The notes: generated from the letters alone by a model not told the origin. DNA of 64,000 nt from Nostoc linckia NIES-25 (GCF_002368035.1 NZ_AP018222.1:3585034-3649033); one strand, 5' to 3'. Numbered from the stretch's first letter, positions 45,456-54,730 are shown. Numbers and translations are program-made.

Positions 45456-45485
45456 GTAAGTTGTTAAATAATCCACAATCCACTA

Positions 45486-46667
45486 ATGCTATACAGAAGA
45501 TTTGGACGCACAGAATTACAGATGCCGGTGTTTTCCTGCGGCGGTATGAGATATCAATTCAAATGGGAAGATGTTCCTGAATCGGAAATTCCTGCTAAGA
45601 ACCAAGCAAACTTGGAAGCGACTATTAAAAAAGCCCTGGAAGTTGGTATTAATCACATTGAAACTGCTCGTGGTTATGGCACTTCCGAAATGCAATTGGG
45701 AAGAATATTACCTAAGTTTCCCCGCGAAAAATTGATTGTTCAAACTAAAGTCGGCCCAAAGGAAGATGCAAAAGAATTCCGGGAAAATTTTGATAAATCA
45801 TTAAAATATCTCCAGCTAGATTATGTTGACCTTTTAGGGTTGCACGGCATTAATACTCCTGAGTTATTAGACTACAGCATCCGTCCCGGTGGCTGTTTGG
45901 ATGTGGTACGTCAGTTGCAAGCAGAGGGGAAAGTCAGATTTGTTGGGTTTTCCACACATGGCCCCACTGATGTAATTGTGCAGACAATTAATACTAATCA
46001 ATTTGATTATGTAAACCTGCACTGGTACTACATTAATCAGTGGAATTGGGCAGCAATTGAAGCAGCTAAACGTCACGACATGGGGGTATTTATTATTAGC
46101 CCAACTGATAAAGGAGGTTTGTTGCATCAACCGCCGCAAAAATTAGTTAATCTTTGCGCTCCTTTGAGTCCAATAGTGTTTAACGATCTGTTTTGTTTGA
46201 GCCATTCCCAAGTGCATACCTTGAGTTTGGGAGCAGCAAAACCAGAAGATTTTGACGAACATCTGAAGACTTTAGAATTAATAGATAGAGCATCAGAAAT
46301 TCTGCCACCAATTTTGGCACGTTTAGAAGCAGAAGCGATCGCCACTTTGGGAGAAGATTGGGTAAAAACCTGGCAAAATAATTTACCCACCGTTGACAAA
46401 ACCCCTGGAGAGATAAATATTCGGGTGATTTTGTGGTTGTGGAATTTAGCGATCGCCTACGATTTGGTAGACTATGGCAAAATGCGTTATAACCTGCTTG
46501 GTAATGCTAGTCATTGGTTTCCTGGAAATAAGAGCGATCGATTAAACGAATTAGACTTGCGCCAATGTCTTGTCGGCAGCCCCCACGCAGATAAAATCCC
46601 GCGAATTCTCCAAAAAGCACATCAATTATTGGCTGGCGAAGAAGTAAAACGATTGTCTCAACAGTAA
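45486..46667 (+). CDS. Aldo/keto reductase family oxidoreductase
   Basis: 393 residues. Starts with the family opening YRRFGRTELQMPVFSCGGMR. The catalytic set is recognisable: HIETARGYGTSE (Tyr of the tetrad; the usual Asp is Glu here), VQTKVG (Lys) and LLGLHGIN (His). VGFSTHGP and FIISPTDKGGLL follow in the barrel. A C-terminal extension of about 100 residues beyond the normal barrel contains W-rich LWLWNLAIAYDLVDYGKMRY. It presumably reduces carbonyls with NAD(P)H; the substrate is unknown. It is a single gene, preceded by a repeat segment and followed by a long repeat-rich gap. Confidence 0.92.
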   Translation: MLYRRFGRTELQMPVFSCGGMRYQFKWEDVPESEIPAKNQANLEATIKKALEVGINHIETARGYGTSEMQLGRILPKFPREKLIVQTKVGPKEDAKEFRENFDKSLKYLQLDYVDLLGLHGINTPELLDYSIRPGGCLDVVRQLQAEGKVRFVGFSTHGPTDVIVQTINTNQFDYVNLHWYYINQWNWAAIEAAKRHDMGVFIISPTDKGGLLHQPPQKLVNLCAPLSPIVFNDLFCLSHSQVHTLSLGAAKPEDFDEHLKTLELIDRASEILPPILARLEAEAIATLGEDWVKTWQNNLPTVDKTPGEINIRVILWLWNLAIAYDLVDYGKMRYNLLGNASHWFPGNKSDRLNELDLRQCLVGSPHADKIPRILQKAHQLLAGEEVKRLSQQ

Positions 46668-46765
46668 AAGGAAAAGGGAACGGGCAACAGAGCAATCCCC
46701 ATAATTAAAAGATGTCTTATGCACTATAGCAATCCTATTTGATTTGCTCTCCATTAGTGGGCTTC

Positions 46766-46798
46766 AGATCTCCGACTTCTTCAAGAAGTCGGGGATCT
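46766..46798. repeat. Dispersed 33-base hairpin
   Basis: AGATCTCCGACTTCT / AGAAGTCGGGGATCT with loop TCA, one mismatch in the stem. Same family as 35073-35105 and 62714-62746. Followed by TTTT, it could terminate the aldo/keto reductase transcript. Confidence 0.8.
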
Positions 46799-46803
46799 TT
46801 TTG

Positions 46804-46932
46804 TCTAACTTTTCACGGTATCTGGAAAACCTCTCTCTAAATCTCTCTCCTGCGAGGAGAGAGACTTTGAATTCCTGGTTTGGAAGTTAGATTTTCCGTG
46901 GACTTTTCCACATGACGTGAAAAGTCAGATCT
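46804..46932. repeat. MITE-like element, family 2, inverted copy
   Basis: Ends CTAACTTTTCACGGTATCTG and CACATGACGTGAAAAGTCAG. The edge next to GGTATCTGGAAAAC corresponds to the right edge of the 19532-19683 copy, so the orientation is reversed. The interior differs in length. Confidence 0.7.
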
Positions 46933-46946
46933 TTTTGTTTGTAACA

Positions 46947-47037
46947 GGACTTACGCAAAAGATAACGAAAGTAGCGGTAATTCATGAATTACCGCAACGC
47001 TTGAATAAGGTTTTCAATCACATCTTGCGTAAGTCCT
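46947..47037. repeat. MITE-like element, family 1
   Basis: 91 bases; ends AGGACTTACGCAA and TTGCGTAAGTCCT are perfectly complementary. The interior is about 90 percent identical to the copy at 5703-5794, including the GCGGTAATTCATGAATTACC palindrome. Confidence 0.8.
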
Positions 47038-47043
47038 GTGTAA

Positions 47044-47348
47044 TACCATTTCACTAAAAGCCCGATCGATTTCGCGTAGGGGCACGGCAATGCCCATTGG
47101 TGTCAACTTAAGCTCAAAAGCTTATTCCCACAGGCATTTTACCCCACCCCCAACCCCTCCCCTTGCCAAGGGGAGGGGAGGTTTTGGCTTTAGACAAAAC
47201 CGGGGTGGGGTAACGCGGATCTTGATGGTAAATGAGTAGAACTCGCTCATCACCTTTCTATTAGGGTTTCACGTTAAGTTGACACCAATGGGCAATGCCG
47301 TGCCCCTACCAAAGCATTTGTATCATCATTAAATTCAAACGGTATAAC
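47044..47348. repeat. MITE-like element, family 3 (composite copy B)
   Basis: An outer unit starts TACCATTTCACTAAAAGCC and ends at GGTATAAC. It is split by an inner element at 47099-47286 (ends GGTGTCAACTTAA and TTAAGTTGACACC). The inner element is closely similar to 22655-22840. The shorter outer unit without the inner part is present at 47604-47709. Confidence 0.8.
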
Positions 47349-47603
47349 TCATTTAGGACTGCTATATTTTTCTATCAAAGTCAAATATTTTATTAATTTT
47401 GCAGATGCTTGTACAACTACCAAAAAGAGCAAAAGGAATCCCCTAAATTTATTTATGAGGATTCCTTGGTTTTGTCTCGCGGTAGCATCTATTGTGCCTT
47501 TATTGGGCAATCTTTAGATGCGAACTTCTCAGAGTATTTTACTTACAGCAATTCACAGTTAAATAGACCGTACTGGGGTAGCAAAGCTGTGGTAACTAAC
47601 TGA

Positions 47604-47709
47604 TACCATTTCACTAAAAGCCTGATACATATAGATTTCGCGTAGGGGCACGGCATTGCCGTGCCCCTACCAACGTATTTGTATCATCATTAAAGTGAAA
47701 CTGTATAAC
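47604..47709. repeat. Uninterrupted outer unit of family 3
   Basis: 106 bases from TACCATTTCACTAAAAGCC to TGTATAAC with a central hairpin GTAGGGGCACGGCA / TTGCCGTGCCCCTAC. It equals copy B without the inner element, and so looks like an empty site. Confidence 0.75.
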
Positions 47710-47794
47710 AATAATTTAATTTTCCAGTATGTGTATTCCATTCAATTGAAAACTGCTGTATATGGGTAAGCTGTATAGTGCTAGAAGTCGATAT

Positions 47795-49120
47795 TTAATC
47801 AGATGCGATATTTTTCATTTGATTGGCGCTTGGTACAACTAGCACCTTATCAACGCGGTTACCATCCATATCCATAACTTCAATTCGCATACCTTCCCAT
47901 TCAAAATGATCTGCTGCGGTGGGAATACGACCTAAATGAGTGATGACAAAACCGCCTAAGGTTTGATAACTGCCACGTTCCTCAGATTCCCATTCTTCCA
48001 TCTCGAAAAGTTCTAAAAACTCTTCCACAGGTAACATTCCATCCAGAAGCCAAGAACCATCTTCCCGTTGCACGGCTTGTGGTTGATCTTGTCCATCTGT
48101 TGAAGGAACATCGCCGACGATTTCGCTCATGATGTCGTTGAGAGTGACTAATCCTTGAATGACGCCGTATTCATCAACTACCAGTGCCATGTGAGTCACG
48201 GTTTGCTTAAATAATTCTAAAACTTTCAAACCGCGGGTGCTTTCTGGTACAAAGACTGGTTGCCGCAATCCTACTGTTAAGTCTAGCTGTTCGCCTCGAA
48301 AACTCCTAGCTAATAAGTCGGTAACTGGGATTACACCCAGGACATTATCAAGTCCCCCTTGACAAACTGGATACCGAGAGTAGGCACTATCAACCATTTT
48401 TTGGCGATTTTCTTCAGCGGTGTCATCTAAATCTAGCCAGACGATATCAGGACGGGGTGTCATTAAATAGCTTACAGGGCGATCGCCTAAACGAAAAACT
48501 CGCTCTACCATATCCTGTTCGGCTTCCTCAAAGGTTCCCGCTTCAGTACCTTGCTCGATTAAGATTTTAATTTCTTCTTCGGTGACTTGCGGTTCGGTTG
48601 ATTGGGTAACCCCCAAAACTCGCAGTACCATATCCGTCGAAGCACTTAAAAGATGTACCATAGGAGAAGCGATCGCCGATAAGGCACGCATGGGAATAGC
48701 TACAAATGCTGCAATGCCTTCTGGGTTATTTAATGCCAAACGCTTCGGCACTAATTCGCCGATAATCAGTGACAAATAGGTAATAATCAACACCACGATT
48801 CCAAAAGATACGGGTTCGCTATAAGGTGCCAATACAGGAACAAGCCGCACATAGACTGCCAGCCGATTAGCGATTGTTGCTCCTCCAAAAGCACCAGTCA
48901 GAATACCAATTAGAGAAATACCTACTTGAATAGTTGACAGGAAATTATTTGGAGACTCCGCGAGTTTGAGTGCTACCCTTGCCTTAGCATCCCCTTGATT
49001 GGCAAGCTGCTGTAGTCTAACTTTCCGCGCCGAGACAATTGCCATCTCAGACATCGAAAATATGCCGTTGGCAATAATTAGCACCAAGATGATTAAAATT
49101 TCAAAAGTGATGGAGGACAT
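47795..49120 (-). CDS. CNNM/CorC-HlyC family membrane protein
   Basis: 441 residues. The N-terminal DUF21/CNNM domain has a leading helix (ITFEILIILVLIIANGIFSM), the SEMAIVSARKVRLQQLA motif and further helices to about residue 200. Two CBS domains (about 215-340) contain LMTPRPDIVWLDLDD and HMALVVDEYGVIQGLVTLND. A C-terminal CorC_HlyC domain (about 355-435) contains GSWLLDGMLPVEEFLELF and TLGGFVITHLGRIP. Relatives are linked to magnesium or cobalt efflux, and the old hemolysin label is historical. It is a single gene, divergent from mfd. Confidence 0.95.
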   Translation of the reverse strand: MSSITFEILIILVLIIANGIFSMSEMAIVSARKVRLQQLANQGDAKARVALKLAESPNNFLSTIQVGISLIGILTGAFGGATIANRLAVYVRLVPVLAPYSEPVSFGIVVLIITYLSLIIGELVPKRLALNNPEGIAAFVAIPMRALSAIASPMVHLLSASTDMVLRVLGVTQSTEPQVTEEEIKILIEQGTEAGTFEEAEQDMVERVFRLGDRPVSYLMTPRPDIVWLDLDDTAEENRQKMVDSAYSRYPVCQGGLDNVLGVIPVTDLLARSFRGEQLDLTVGLRQPVFVPESTRGLKVLELFKQTVTHMALVVDEYGVIQGLVTLNDIMSEIVGDVPSTDGQDQPQAVQREDGSWLLDGMLPVEEFLELFEMEEWESEERGSYQTLGGFVITHLGRIPTAADHFEWEGMRIEVMDMDGNRVDKVLVVPSANQMKNIASD

Positions 49121-49363
49121 GTTTAAAATTGCCGCTTATCAGAGCGAACGTAGCTCAATCCTTAGTATCTAGTATTAAAGGTGCTTCGATAAATTGTTTG
49201 ACTGTACACAAAGTAATAGTTATGAGTTGTTGATTTTATGATGTCGTTGTACATTATTCTTCCTGAGAATGAATTAGAGGGCTGTTAACACTTTTAAAAT
49301 GGTGGACATAACCTGCCTCAAGATTTTCAACAAGCGCCAAGATTTCGATTGCTAGTAGAACTT

Positions 49364-52300
49364 ATGTCATTTTCTTCTATTGTGCGTGCCTTAGGGCGAT
49401 CGCCACTCACTACTGAGTTTATTTCTAAGTTAAATCGCCAACAAGAATTGCGCTTAAATGGCATTCCTCGGCTACCAAAGGGTTTGGTAGCTTCGGCATT
49501 GGCCCAAACTCAAGGCAGGAATTTGTTCGTGGTATGCGCCACTCTGGAAGAAGCTGGACGCGTTTACGCACAACTAGAGGCAATGGGATGGCAAACAGTA
49601 CATTTTTACCCCACTTCTGAAGCTTCTCCTTACGAACCTTTTGACCCGGAAACTGAAATGAGTTGGGGGCAAATGCAGGTTTTGGCGGATTTGGTCAAAA
49701 GTCAAGAGTCATTAGTCATTAGTCATTTGTCATCAGAAACAAACCAAAGGACAAATGATAAAGGACAAGCGACAAATATAGCAATTGTGGCGACTCAAGG
49801 GGCGTTGCAGCCGCATTTGCCGCCGCCAGAGGCTTTTCAAGAATTTTGCTTGACGCTAAAGCGGGGGATGGAGATAGATCTCAATGCTTTTAGTGAAAAA
49901 GTCACTCTTTTGGGGTACGAACGGGTACCTCTGGTGGAAACTGAAGGGCAATGGAGTCGGCGCGGGGATATTGTTGATGTGTTTCCGGTTTCATCGGAGT
50001 TACCAGTGAGGCTGGAATGGTTTGGCGACGAAATCGAACAAATACGCGAATTTGACCCAGCAACTCAACGTTCTGCCCTCGATAAAGTCGAGCAGTTAAT
50101 TCTCACGCCAACTAGCTTTGCTCCCATCATCATGGCGCCACTCAAGGAGAGTGCTGAGTTTCGAGTGTTGAGTGCCCAGTTAAATACTGATTCAGGACTC
50201 GATAATGGAAACTCAGGACTGATTGAAGGTAGCCGTCGTTTTTTGGGTTTAGCGTTCGAGCAACCAGCATCCCTGCTAGACTATTTACCAGAAAATACCT
50301 TAATTGCCATTGATGAACCAGAACAGTGTCACGCTCATAGCGATCGCTGGGTAGAAAATGCGGAAGAGCAATGGTCACTCATCAGTCATCAGTCACTTGT
50401 ACTGAGCGGAGTCGAAGTATCAGTCATCAGCGGACTACCAAAAATTCATCGGTCGTTTGATGAGTGTTTGGCTGATGTTGCGAGGTTTCAAACTTTATAT
50501 TTATCGGAACTTTCTGAGGAGAATGATGGCATTAATCTTGCGAGTAGATCTGTTCCGGTTACGCCGCATCAGTTTGCTAAATTAGCTGATACTATCCGCC
50601 ACGAACGCGATCGCAATTTCTCTATCTGGCTGATTTCTGCTCAACCTTCGCGTTCTGTGTCGCTGTTGCAAGAACACGATTGTCCGGCTCAATTTATCCC
50701 CAATCCCCGCGACTACCTAGCGATTGATAAGCTACAAATCAACCACACTCCAGTCGCACTTAAATATTCTGGTTTGGCAGAATTAGAAGGTTTTATTCTG
50801 CCTACGTATCGCTTAGTAGTCGTCACCGACCGAGAATTTTACGGTCAGCATTCCTTAGCAACTCCTGGTTTTATCCGCAAACGCCACAAAGCAACTTCTA
50901 AGCAAGTTGACCCCAATAAGCTGCGTCCGGGGGATTATGTGGTTCACAGAAATCATGGCGTTGGCAAATTTGTCAAGCTGGAAAGCTTAACGATTAATGA
51001 CGAAACTCGCGATTACTTGGTGGTGCAATATGCTGACGGTTTACTGAGAGTCGCAGCCGATCAATTAGGTGCTTTATCTCGGTTCCGCGCCGCCGGGGAT
51101 AGAGCACCAGAACTCAATAAGATGACTGGTAAAGCTTGGGATAATACCAAGAATAGAGTCCGCAAAGCAATTAAGAAATTGGCGGTGGACTTGCTGAAAT
51201 TATATGCAGCGCGATCGCAACAACAAGGTTTTAGTTTCCCCAGCGATATGCCTTGGCAAGAGGAAATGGAAGACTCCTTCCCTTACCAACCCACAACAGA
51301 TCAGCTAAAAGCCGTACAAGATGTTAAACGCGACATGGAAAGCGATAGGCCAATGGATCGCTTAGTTTGTGGCGATGTCGGTTTTGGAAAGACGGAAGTG
51401 GCGATTCGTGCTGTTTTTAAAGCAGTCACCGCCGGGAAACAAGTGGCACTCCTTGCGCCAACGACTATTTTAACACAGCAACACTACCATACACTCAAAG
51501 AACGTTTTGCTCCGTACCCGGTGAATGTCGGCTTACTCAACCGCTTTCGTTCCGCTGAAGAACGCCGCGATATTCAAAAGCGATTGGCAACTGGCGAACT
51601 TGATGTAGTAGTTGGCACACACCAACTCTTAGGCAAAGGCGTATCATTTAAAGATTTAGGCTTGTTGGTGGTGGATGAAGAGCAGCGTTTTGGAGTAAAC
51701 CAAAAAGAGAAAATTAAAAGCTTGAAAACTCAAGTTGACGTGCTGACTCTCTCCGCGACTCCCATTCCTCGTACCCTGTACATGTCTTTGTCGGGAATTC
51801 GGGAAATGAGTTTAATTACCACACCACCTCCAACCAGACGCCCGATTAAAACTCACCTCGCACCGCTAAATCCCGAAAGCGTGCGGAGTGCCATACGTCA
51901 AGAATTAGACCGAGGTGGACAAGTATTTTATGTAGTTCCACGAGTTGAAGGAATTGAAGAGACAACTGCAAACTTGCGAGAAATGATACCGGGAGGTAGA
52001 TTTGCGATCGCTCACGGGCAAATGGATGAAAGCGAGTTAGAATCAACCATGCTCACCTTCAGCAATGGTGAAGCAGATATCCTCGTTTGCACAACAATTA
52101 TTGAATCTGGCTTAGATATTCCGCGAGTCAACACCATCTTAATTGAAGATGCTCATCGCTTCGGCTTGGCACAATTGTATCAATTACGCGGTCGTGTCGG
52201 ACGCGCAGGTATCCAAGCTCATGCTTGGCTATTTTATCCCAAGCAACGAACGTTATCTGATGCGGCGCGGCAACGTTTGCGAGCAATTCAAGAATTTACT

Positions 52301-52936
52301 CAGCTAGGTTCTGGGTATCAATTAGCAATGCGCGATATGGAAATTCGCGGAGTGGGTAACTTACTGGGTGCAGAACAATCCGGTCAAATGGATGCCATCG
52401 GTTTTGATTTATACATGGAAATGCTCGAAGAAGCAATTCGGGAAATTCGCGGCCAAGAAATTCCCCAAGTTGAAGATACCCAGATTGACCTCAACCTGAC
52501 GGCATTTATTCCCGCAGATTATATTACCGATTTGGATCAAAAGATGAGTGCTTACCGAGCGGTGGCTACAGCGAAATCAAAAGGAGAATTAAAACAGATT
52601 GCAGCTGAGTGGAGCGATCGCTATGGTACTTTGCCAGTCCCAGCCAATCAACTGTTGCGAGTCATGGAACTCAAACAGTTAGCGAAAAAACTAGGCTTTA
52701 GTAGGATTAAACCAGAAAGCAAGCAGCACGTTGTTTTAGAAACACCAATGGAAGAACCAGCTTGGAACTTGTTAGCGGCGAATTTACCAGACAATCTCAA
52801 AACCCGCTTTGTCTATTCTCCTGGGAAAGTCACAGTGCGCGGTTTAGGAGTTTTCAAAGCTGACCAACAATTGCAAAGTTTGATTGATGCTTTTGCGAAA
52901 ATGCAAGGTGCAATTCCAGAAGCGGCTGTTGTTTAA
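49364..52936 (+). CDS. mfd: Transcription-repair coupling factor
   Basis: 1190 residues from ATG 49364; a TTG five codons upstream is open but unneeded. It removes RNA polymerase stalled at lesions and recruits UvrA. The N-terminal UvrB-like module is about 1-450. The polymerase-interaction domain has LRPGDYVVHRNHGVGKFVKL. The RecG-like motor has Walker A GDVGFGKTEVA, DEEQRFG, TLSATPIPRTLYM and RGRVGRAG. The C-terminal TRCF domain follows. Two species-specific inserts in the N-terminal half (about residues 112-135 and 335-357) are encoded by GTCATTA/GTCATCA heptamer-like repeats. The repeats stay in frame, so the gene is intact. Confidence 0.96.
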   Translation: MSFSSIVRALGRSPLTTEFISKLNRQQELRLNGIPRLPKGLVASALAQTQGRNLFVVCATLEEAGRVYAQLEAMGWQTVHFYPTSEASPYEPFDPETEMSWGQMQVLADLVKSQESLVISHLSSETNQRTNDKGQATNIAIVATQGALQPHLPPPEAFQEFCLTLKRGMEIDLNAFSEKVTLLGYERVPLVETEGQWSRRGDIVDVFPVSSELPVRLEWFGDEIEQIREFDPATQRSALDKVEQLILTPTSFAPIIMAPLKESAEFRVLSAQLNTDSGLDNGNSGLIEGSRRFLGLAFEQPASLLDYLPENTLIAIDEPEQCHAHSDRWVENAEEQWSLISHQSLVLSGVEVSVISGLPKIHRSFDECLADVARFQTLYLSELSEENDGINLASRSVPVTPHQFAKLADTIRHERDRNFSIWLISAQPSRSVSLLQEHDCPAQFIPNPRDYLAIDKLQINHTPVALKYSGLAELEGFILPTYRLVVVTDREFYGQHSLATPGFIRKRHKATSKQVDPNKLRPGDYVVHRNHGVGKFVKLESLTINDETRDYLVVQYADGLLRVAADQLGALSRFRAAGDRAPELNKMTGKAWDNTKNRVRKAIKKLAVDLLKLYAARSQQQGFSFPSDMPWQEEMEDSFPYQPTTDQLKAVQDVKRDMESDRPMDRLVCGDVGFGKTEVAIRAVFKAVTAGKQVALLAPTTILTQQHYHTLKERFAPYPVNVGLLNRFRSAEERRDIQKRLATGELDVVVGTHQLLGKGVSFKDLGLLVVDEEQRFGVNQKEKIKSLKTQVDVLTLSATPIPRTLYMSLSGIREMSLITTPPPTRRPIKTHLAPLNPESVRSAIRQELDRGGQVFYVVPRVEGIEETTANLREMIPGGRFAIAHGQMDESELESTMLTFSNGEADILVCTTIIESGLDIPRVNTILIEDAHRFGLAQLYQLRGRVGRAGIQAHAWLFYPKQRTLSDAARQRLRAIQEFTQLGSGYQLAMRDMEIRGVGNLLGAEQSGQMDAIGFDLYMEMLEEAIREIRGQEIPQVEDTQIDLNLTAFIPADYITDLDQKMSAYRAVATAKSKGELKQIAAEWSDRYGTLPVPANQLLRVMELKQLAKKLGFSRIKPESKQHVVLETPMEEPAWNLLAANLPDNLKTRFVYSPGKVTVRGLGVFKADQQLQSLIDAFAKMQGAIPEAAVV

Positions 52937-52981
52937 TTGCTAGTTTTAGCATATACCTTTTGTGACATTATTTACTGCGTT

Positions 52982-54016
52982 ATGTATTACGTTTTTACTA
53001 CAGTGGAAGGTTTACACCTAACGTGCGATTTTGTTGTTTACTCGGCTGCTTTGTTTGGCTGTCAGCCAGATTACGCACCTAGCCCCACAGGACTGCATGA
53101 AGTGTATCGTCAGCCATATGAATATCTTGGCGTGATTCCATTCAAAGATTACGCTTTATTTAGCCCTATTTCAGCAATGGATAATTTGACTCTAGAGGCT
53201 ATGGAAAGCCTTGAAAATAGAAGACTTAGGGATTTCACTTGCATTGCTTTTGAAGCAAATGTTAACGATCAAGATTTAGCTTCAATCGGAAGTGTAAACA
53301 ACAACAAAAAATTTTTACAGCAATTACTAGAACAGGGGGAAAGAATTATCGATGTAATTAGATTATTCCTTTTCAAACCTGGAAATAACACAAGTATGGG
53401 GCGTGTCGGAGCTGTTGGAAATGGGATTTCTGGTGTGTGGATTGGTGATGATGGTCAACACGCAAAATTTATTGCTAGACAAGTTTCTCCTTATCAATTT
53501 GTTCAAAAACCAATGCGGGTAACACTTACAGATGTGCGAAAAATATATAACGACCCTGTATTTACAGAGCTTTGTTCTGCTGCCTGCAATACTCTTGACA
53601 ACCTCGATCCTTTGCTCAAACAAATTTTTCAGGGATTATTTGCATTTCGAGAAAGTCGAGAAATTCAAAATCAAGAGGCAAGATTTTTGAGATTGGCTTC
53701 TCTAGCAGAACATCTAGCAAAAAAGGATGCCACTGAACGTCTCCAGGGACTCGAATTACGAAATCGTATTGCTCAGATAGCACAATCAGGTTGGGACGAA
53801 AAAAGTGATGTATTGAATGTAGTAAAGGATTTGTGGAAGCACGTCAGAAATCCACTTACTCATTCAGTTGAGACCTTCACTTCAATTGCTCGCGATCCAG
53901 AGCAAGACATACCAAACATGGAGAGGATTGTAATAGATATGCTTCAAGCAGTTGTTATTGCATGGCGTGATGAGCAATTTGGCACTGACGCATACACATC
54001 ACTGCTATCAGAGTAA
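52982..54016 (+). CDS. Unknown protein with HEPN-like R-x4-H motif
   Basis: 344 residues from ATG 52982; a TTG start at 52937 directly after mfd is also open. No family recognised. The N-terminal half is mixed alpha/beta with YLGVIPFKDYALFSPIS and VRLFLFKPGNNTSMG. The C-terminal part, from about 215, is helical. Near the end, LWKHVRNPLTHSVE contains Arg289-Asn-x-x-x-His294, which matches the R-(N/D)-x-x-x-H core of HEPN ribonucleases, placed in a helical domain as expected. This form resembles the C-terminal HEPN of ApeA-type proteins. It begins right after mfd and stands next to toxin-antitoxin genes. A defence or abortive-infection role is inference. Confidence 0.6.
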   Translation: MYYVFTTVEGLHLTCDFVVYSAALFGCQPDYAPSPTGLHEVYRQPYEYLGVIPFKDYALFSPISAMDNLTLEAMESLENRRLRDFTCIAFEANVNDQDLASIGSVNNNKKFLQQLLEQGERIIDVIRLFLFKPGNNTSMGRVGAVGNGISGVWIGDDGQHAKFIARQVSPYQFVQKPMRVTLTDVRKIYNDPVFTELCSAACNTLDNLDPLLKQIFQGLFAFRESREIQNQEARFLRLASLAEHLAKKDATERLQGLELRNRIAQIAQSGWDEKSDVLNVVKDLWKHVRNPLTHSVETFTSIARDPEQDIPNMERIVIDMLQAVVIAWRDEQFGTDAYTSLLSE

Positions 54017-54245
54017 AATATACTTCGATAGCAAGCTAAGTAAACTGCGGCAGAACAATATCATTGGCTAACAGTTATAGATTGGATTGGCAGGAACAAA
54101 CTCAACACTTGCTTCTACTCAAATCCTACGACTTCTGCTATTGAGAGCGATCGCGCTTTGCTCTCACCTAAAGCGATCGCGAACAATCCCAATACAGTGC
54201 AAACAGAGATAATTGATAGTATGACTTTCGTAACGAATCATAGCT

Positions 54246-54464
54246 ATGACTGACTTACTTGAACAAGCGATCGCTAAACTAAAAAATTTGCCTGCCACTG
54301 AACAAGATGCCATTGCAGCAATGATTTTAGCAGAACTAGAAGATGAACGCCGTTGGGATGAAGCTTTTGCGCGTTATCCAGACATGCTTGCCAAACTTGC
54401 AGCTGAGGCAATGGCTGAATACCGTGCAGGTAAAACCCAAGATTTAGATCCACATACGTTGTGA
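54246..54464 (+). CDS. Antitoxin of a RelE/ParE-type pair
   Basis: 72 residues: amphipathic helices (LLEQAIAKLKNLPATEQDAIAAMILAEL), then an E/D-R-W segment (EDERRWDEAFARYPDMLAKLA). It is typical of small cyanobacterial antitoxins that precede RelE/ParE toxins. It overlaps the toxin start by four bases (GTGA), so the two are translationally coupled. No DNA-binding ribbon is obvious, so autoregulation is uncertain. Confidence 0.85.
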   Translation: MTDLLEQAIAKLKNLPATEQDAIAAMILAELEDERRWDEAFARYPDMLAKLAAEAMAEYRAGKTQDLDPHTL

Positions 54465-54730
54465 AGTCACCTATAACTGCTCAGTTTCGTCAAGGGTTTG
54501 CCGATTTACCTGAGCAAGTTCAACAGCAGACGCGTGAAGCATATCGCCTCTTCAAACAAGATCCTAGCCATCTAAGCTTGGGTTTCAAAAAAGTACATCC
54601 AGAACTACCAATTTATTCAGCACGGATTAGCAAAAGTTACCGAGCAGTTGGACAGTTAGATGGAGATACCGTGATTTGGTTTTGGCTTGGTTCACACGCC
54701 GAGTATGACAGGTTGCTCTCTCAGTTGTAG
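54461..54730 (+). CDS. RelE/ParE-superfamily toxin
   Basis: 89 residues from GTG 54461. The pattern FRQGFADLPEQVQQQTREAY, FKKVHPELPIYSARISKSYRAVG and VIWFWLGSHAEYDRLL is that of a compact HigB/RelE-like mRNA interferase or ParE-like gyrase inhibitor. The conserved S-x-R-x-x-x-x-Y-R strand and a late His (GSHAEYD) are present. Its antitoxin overlaps it upstream. The target cannot be told from sequence. Confidence 0.88.
   Translation: MKSPITAQFRQGFADLPEQVQQQTREAYRLFKQDPSHLSLGFKKVHPELPIYSARISKSYRAVGQLDGDTVIWFWLGSHAEYDRLLSQL

Larger units (their letters stand above)
44015..45485. other. Gene-poor region with palindromes and remnants
   Basis: 1.47 kb without a credible gene. It holds a perfect hairpin at 44184-44212 (GAATTCACCAATT and its complement), a methyltransferase remnant (44681-44794), and an inverted-repeat-flanked segment at about 45208-45455. 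The only longer frame (45244-45426) lies inside that repeat unit. Confidence 0.6.
46668..47794. other. Repeat-dense gap with several MITE-like elements
   Basis: 1.13 kb with, in order, a dispersed hairpin (46766), a family-2 element (46804), a family-1 element (46947), a family-3 composite (47044) and a short relative of it (47604). A 64-codon frame at 47409-47603 between them resembles no protein. The region appears to be a repeated landing site. Confidence 0.7.

Noticed and set aside
47409..47603. 64-codon frame in the MITE cluster
   Set aside because: No ribosome site or family resemblance; it is flanked by repeat units.
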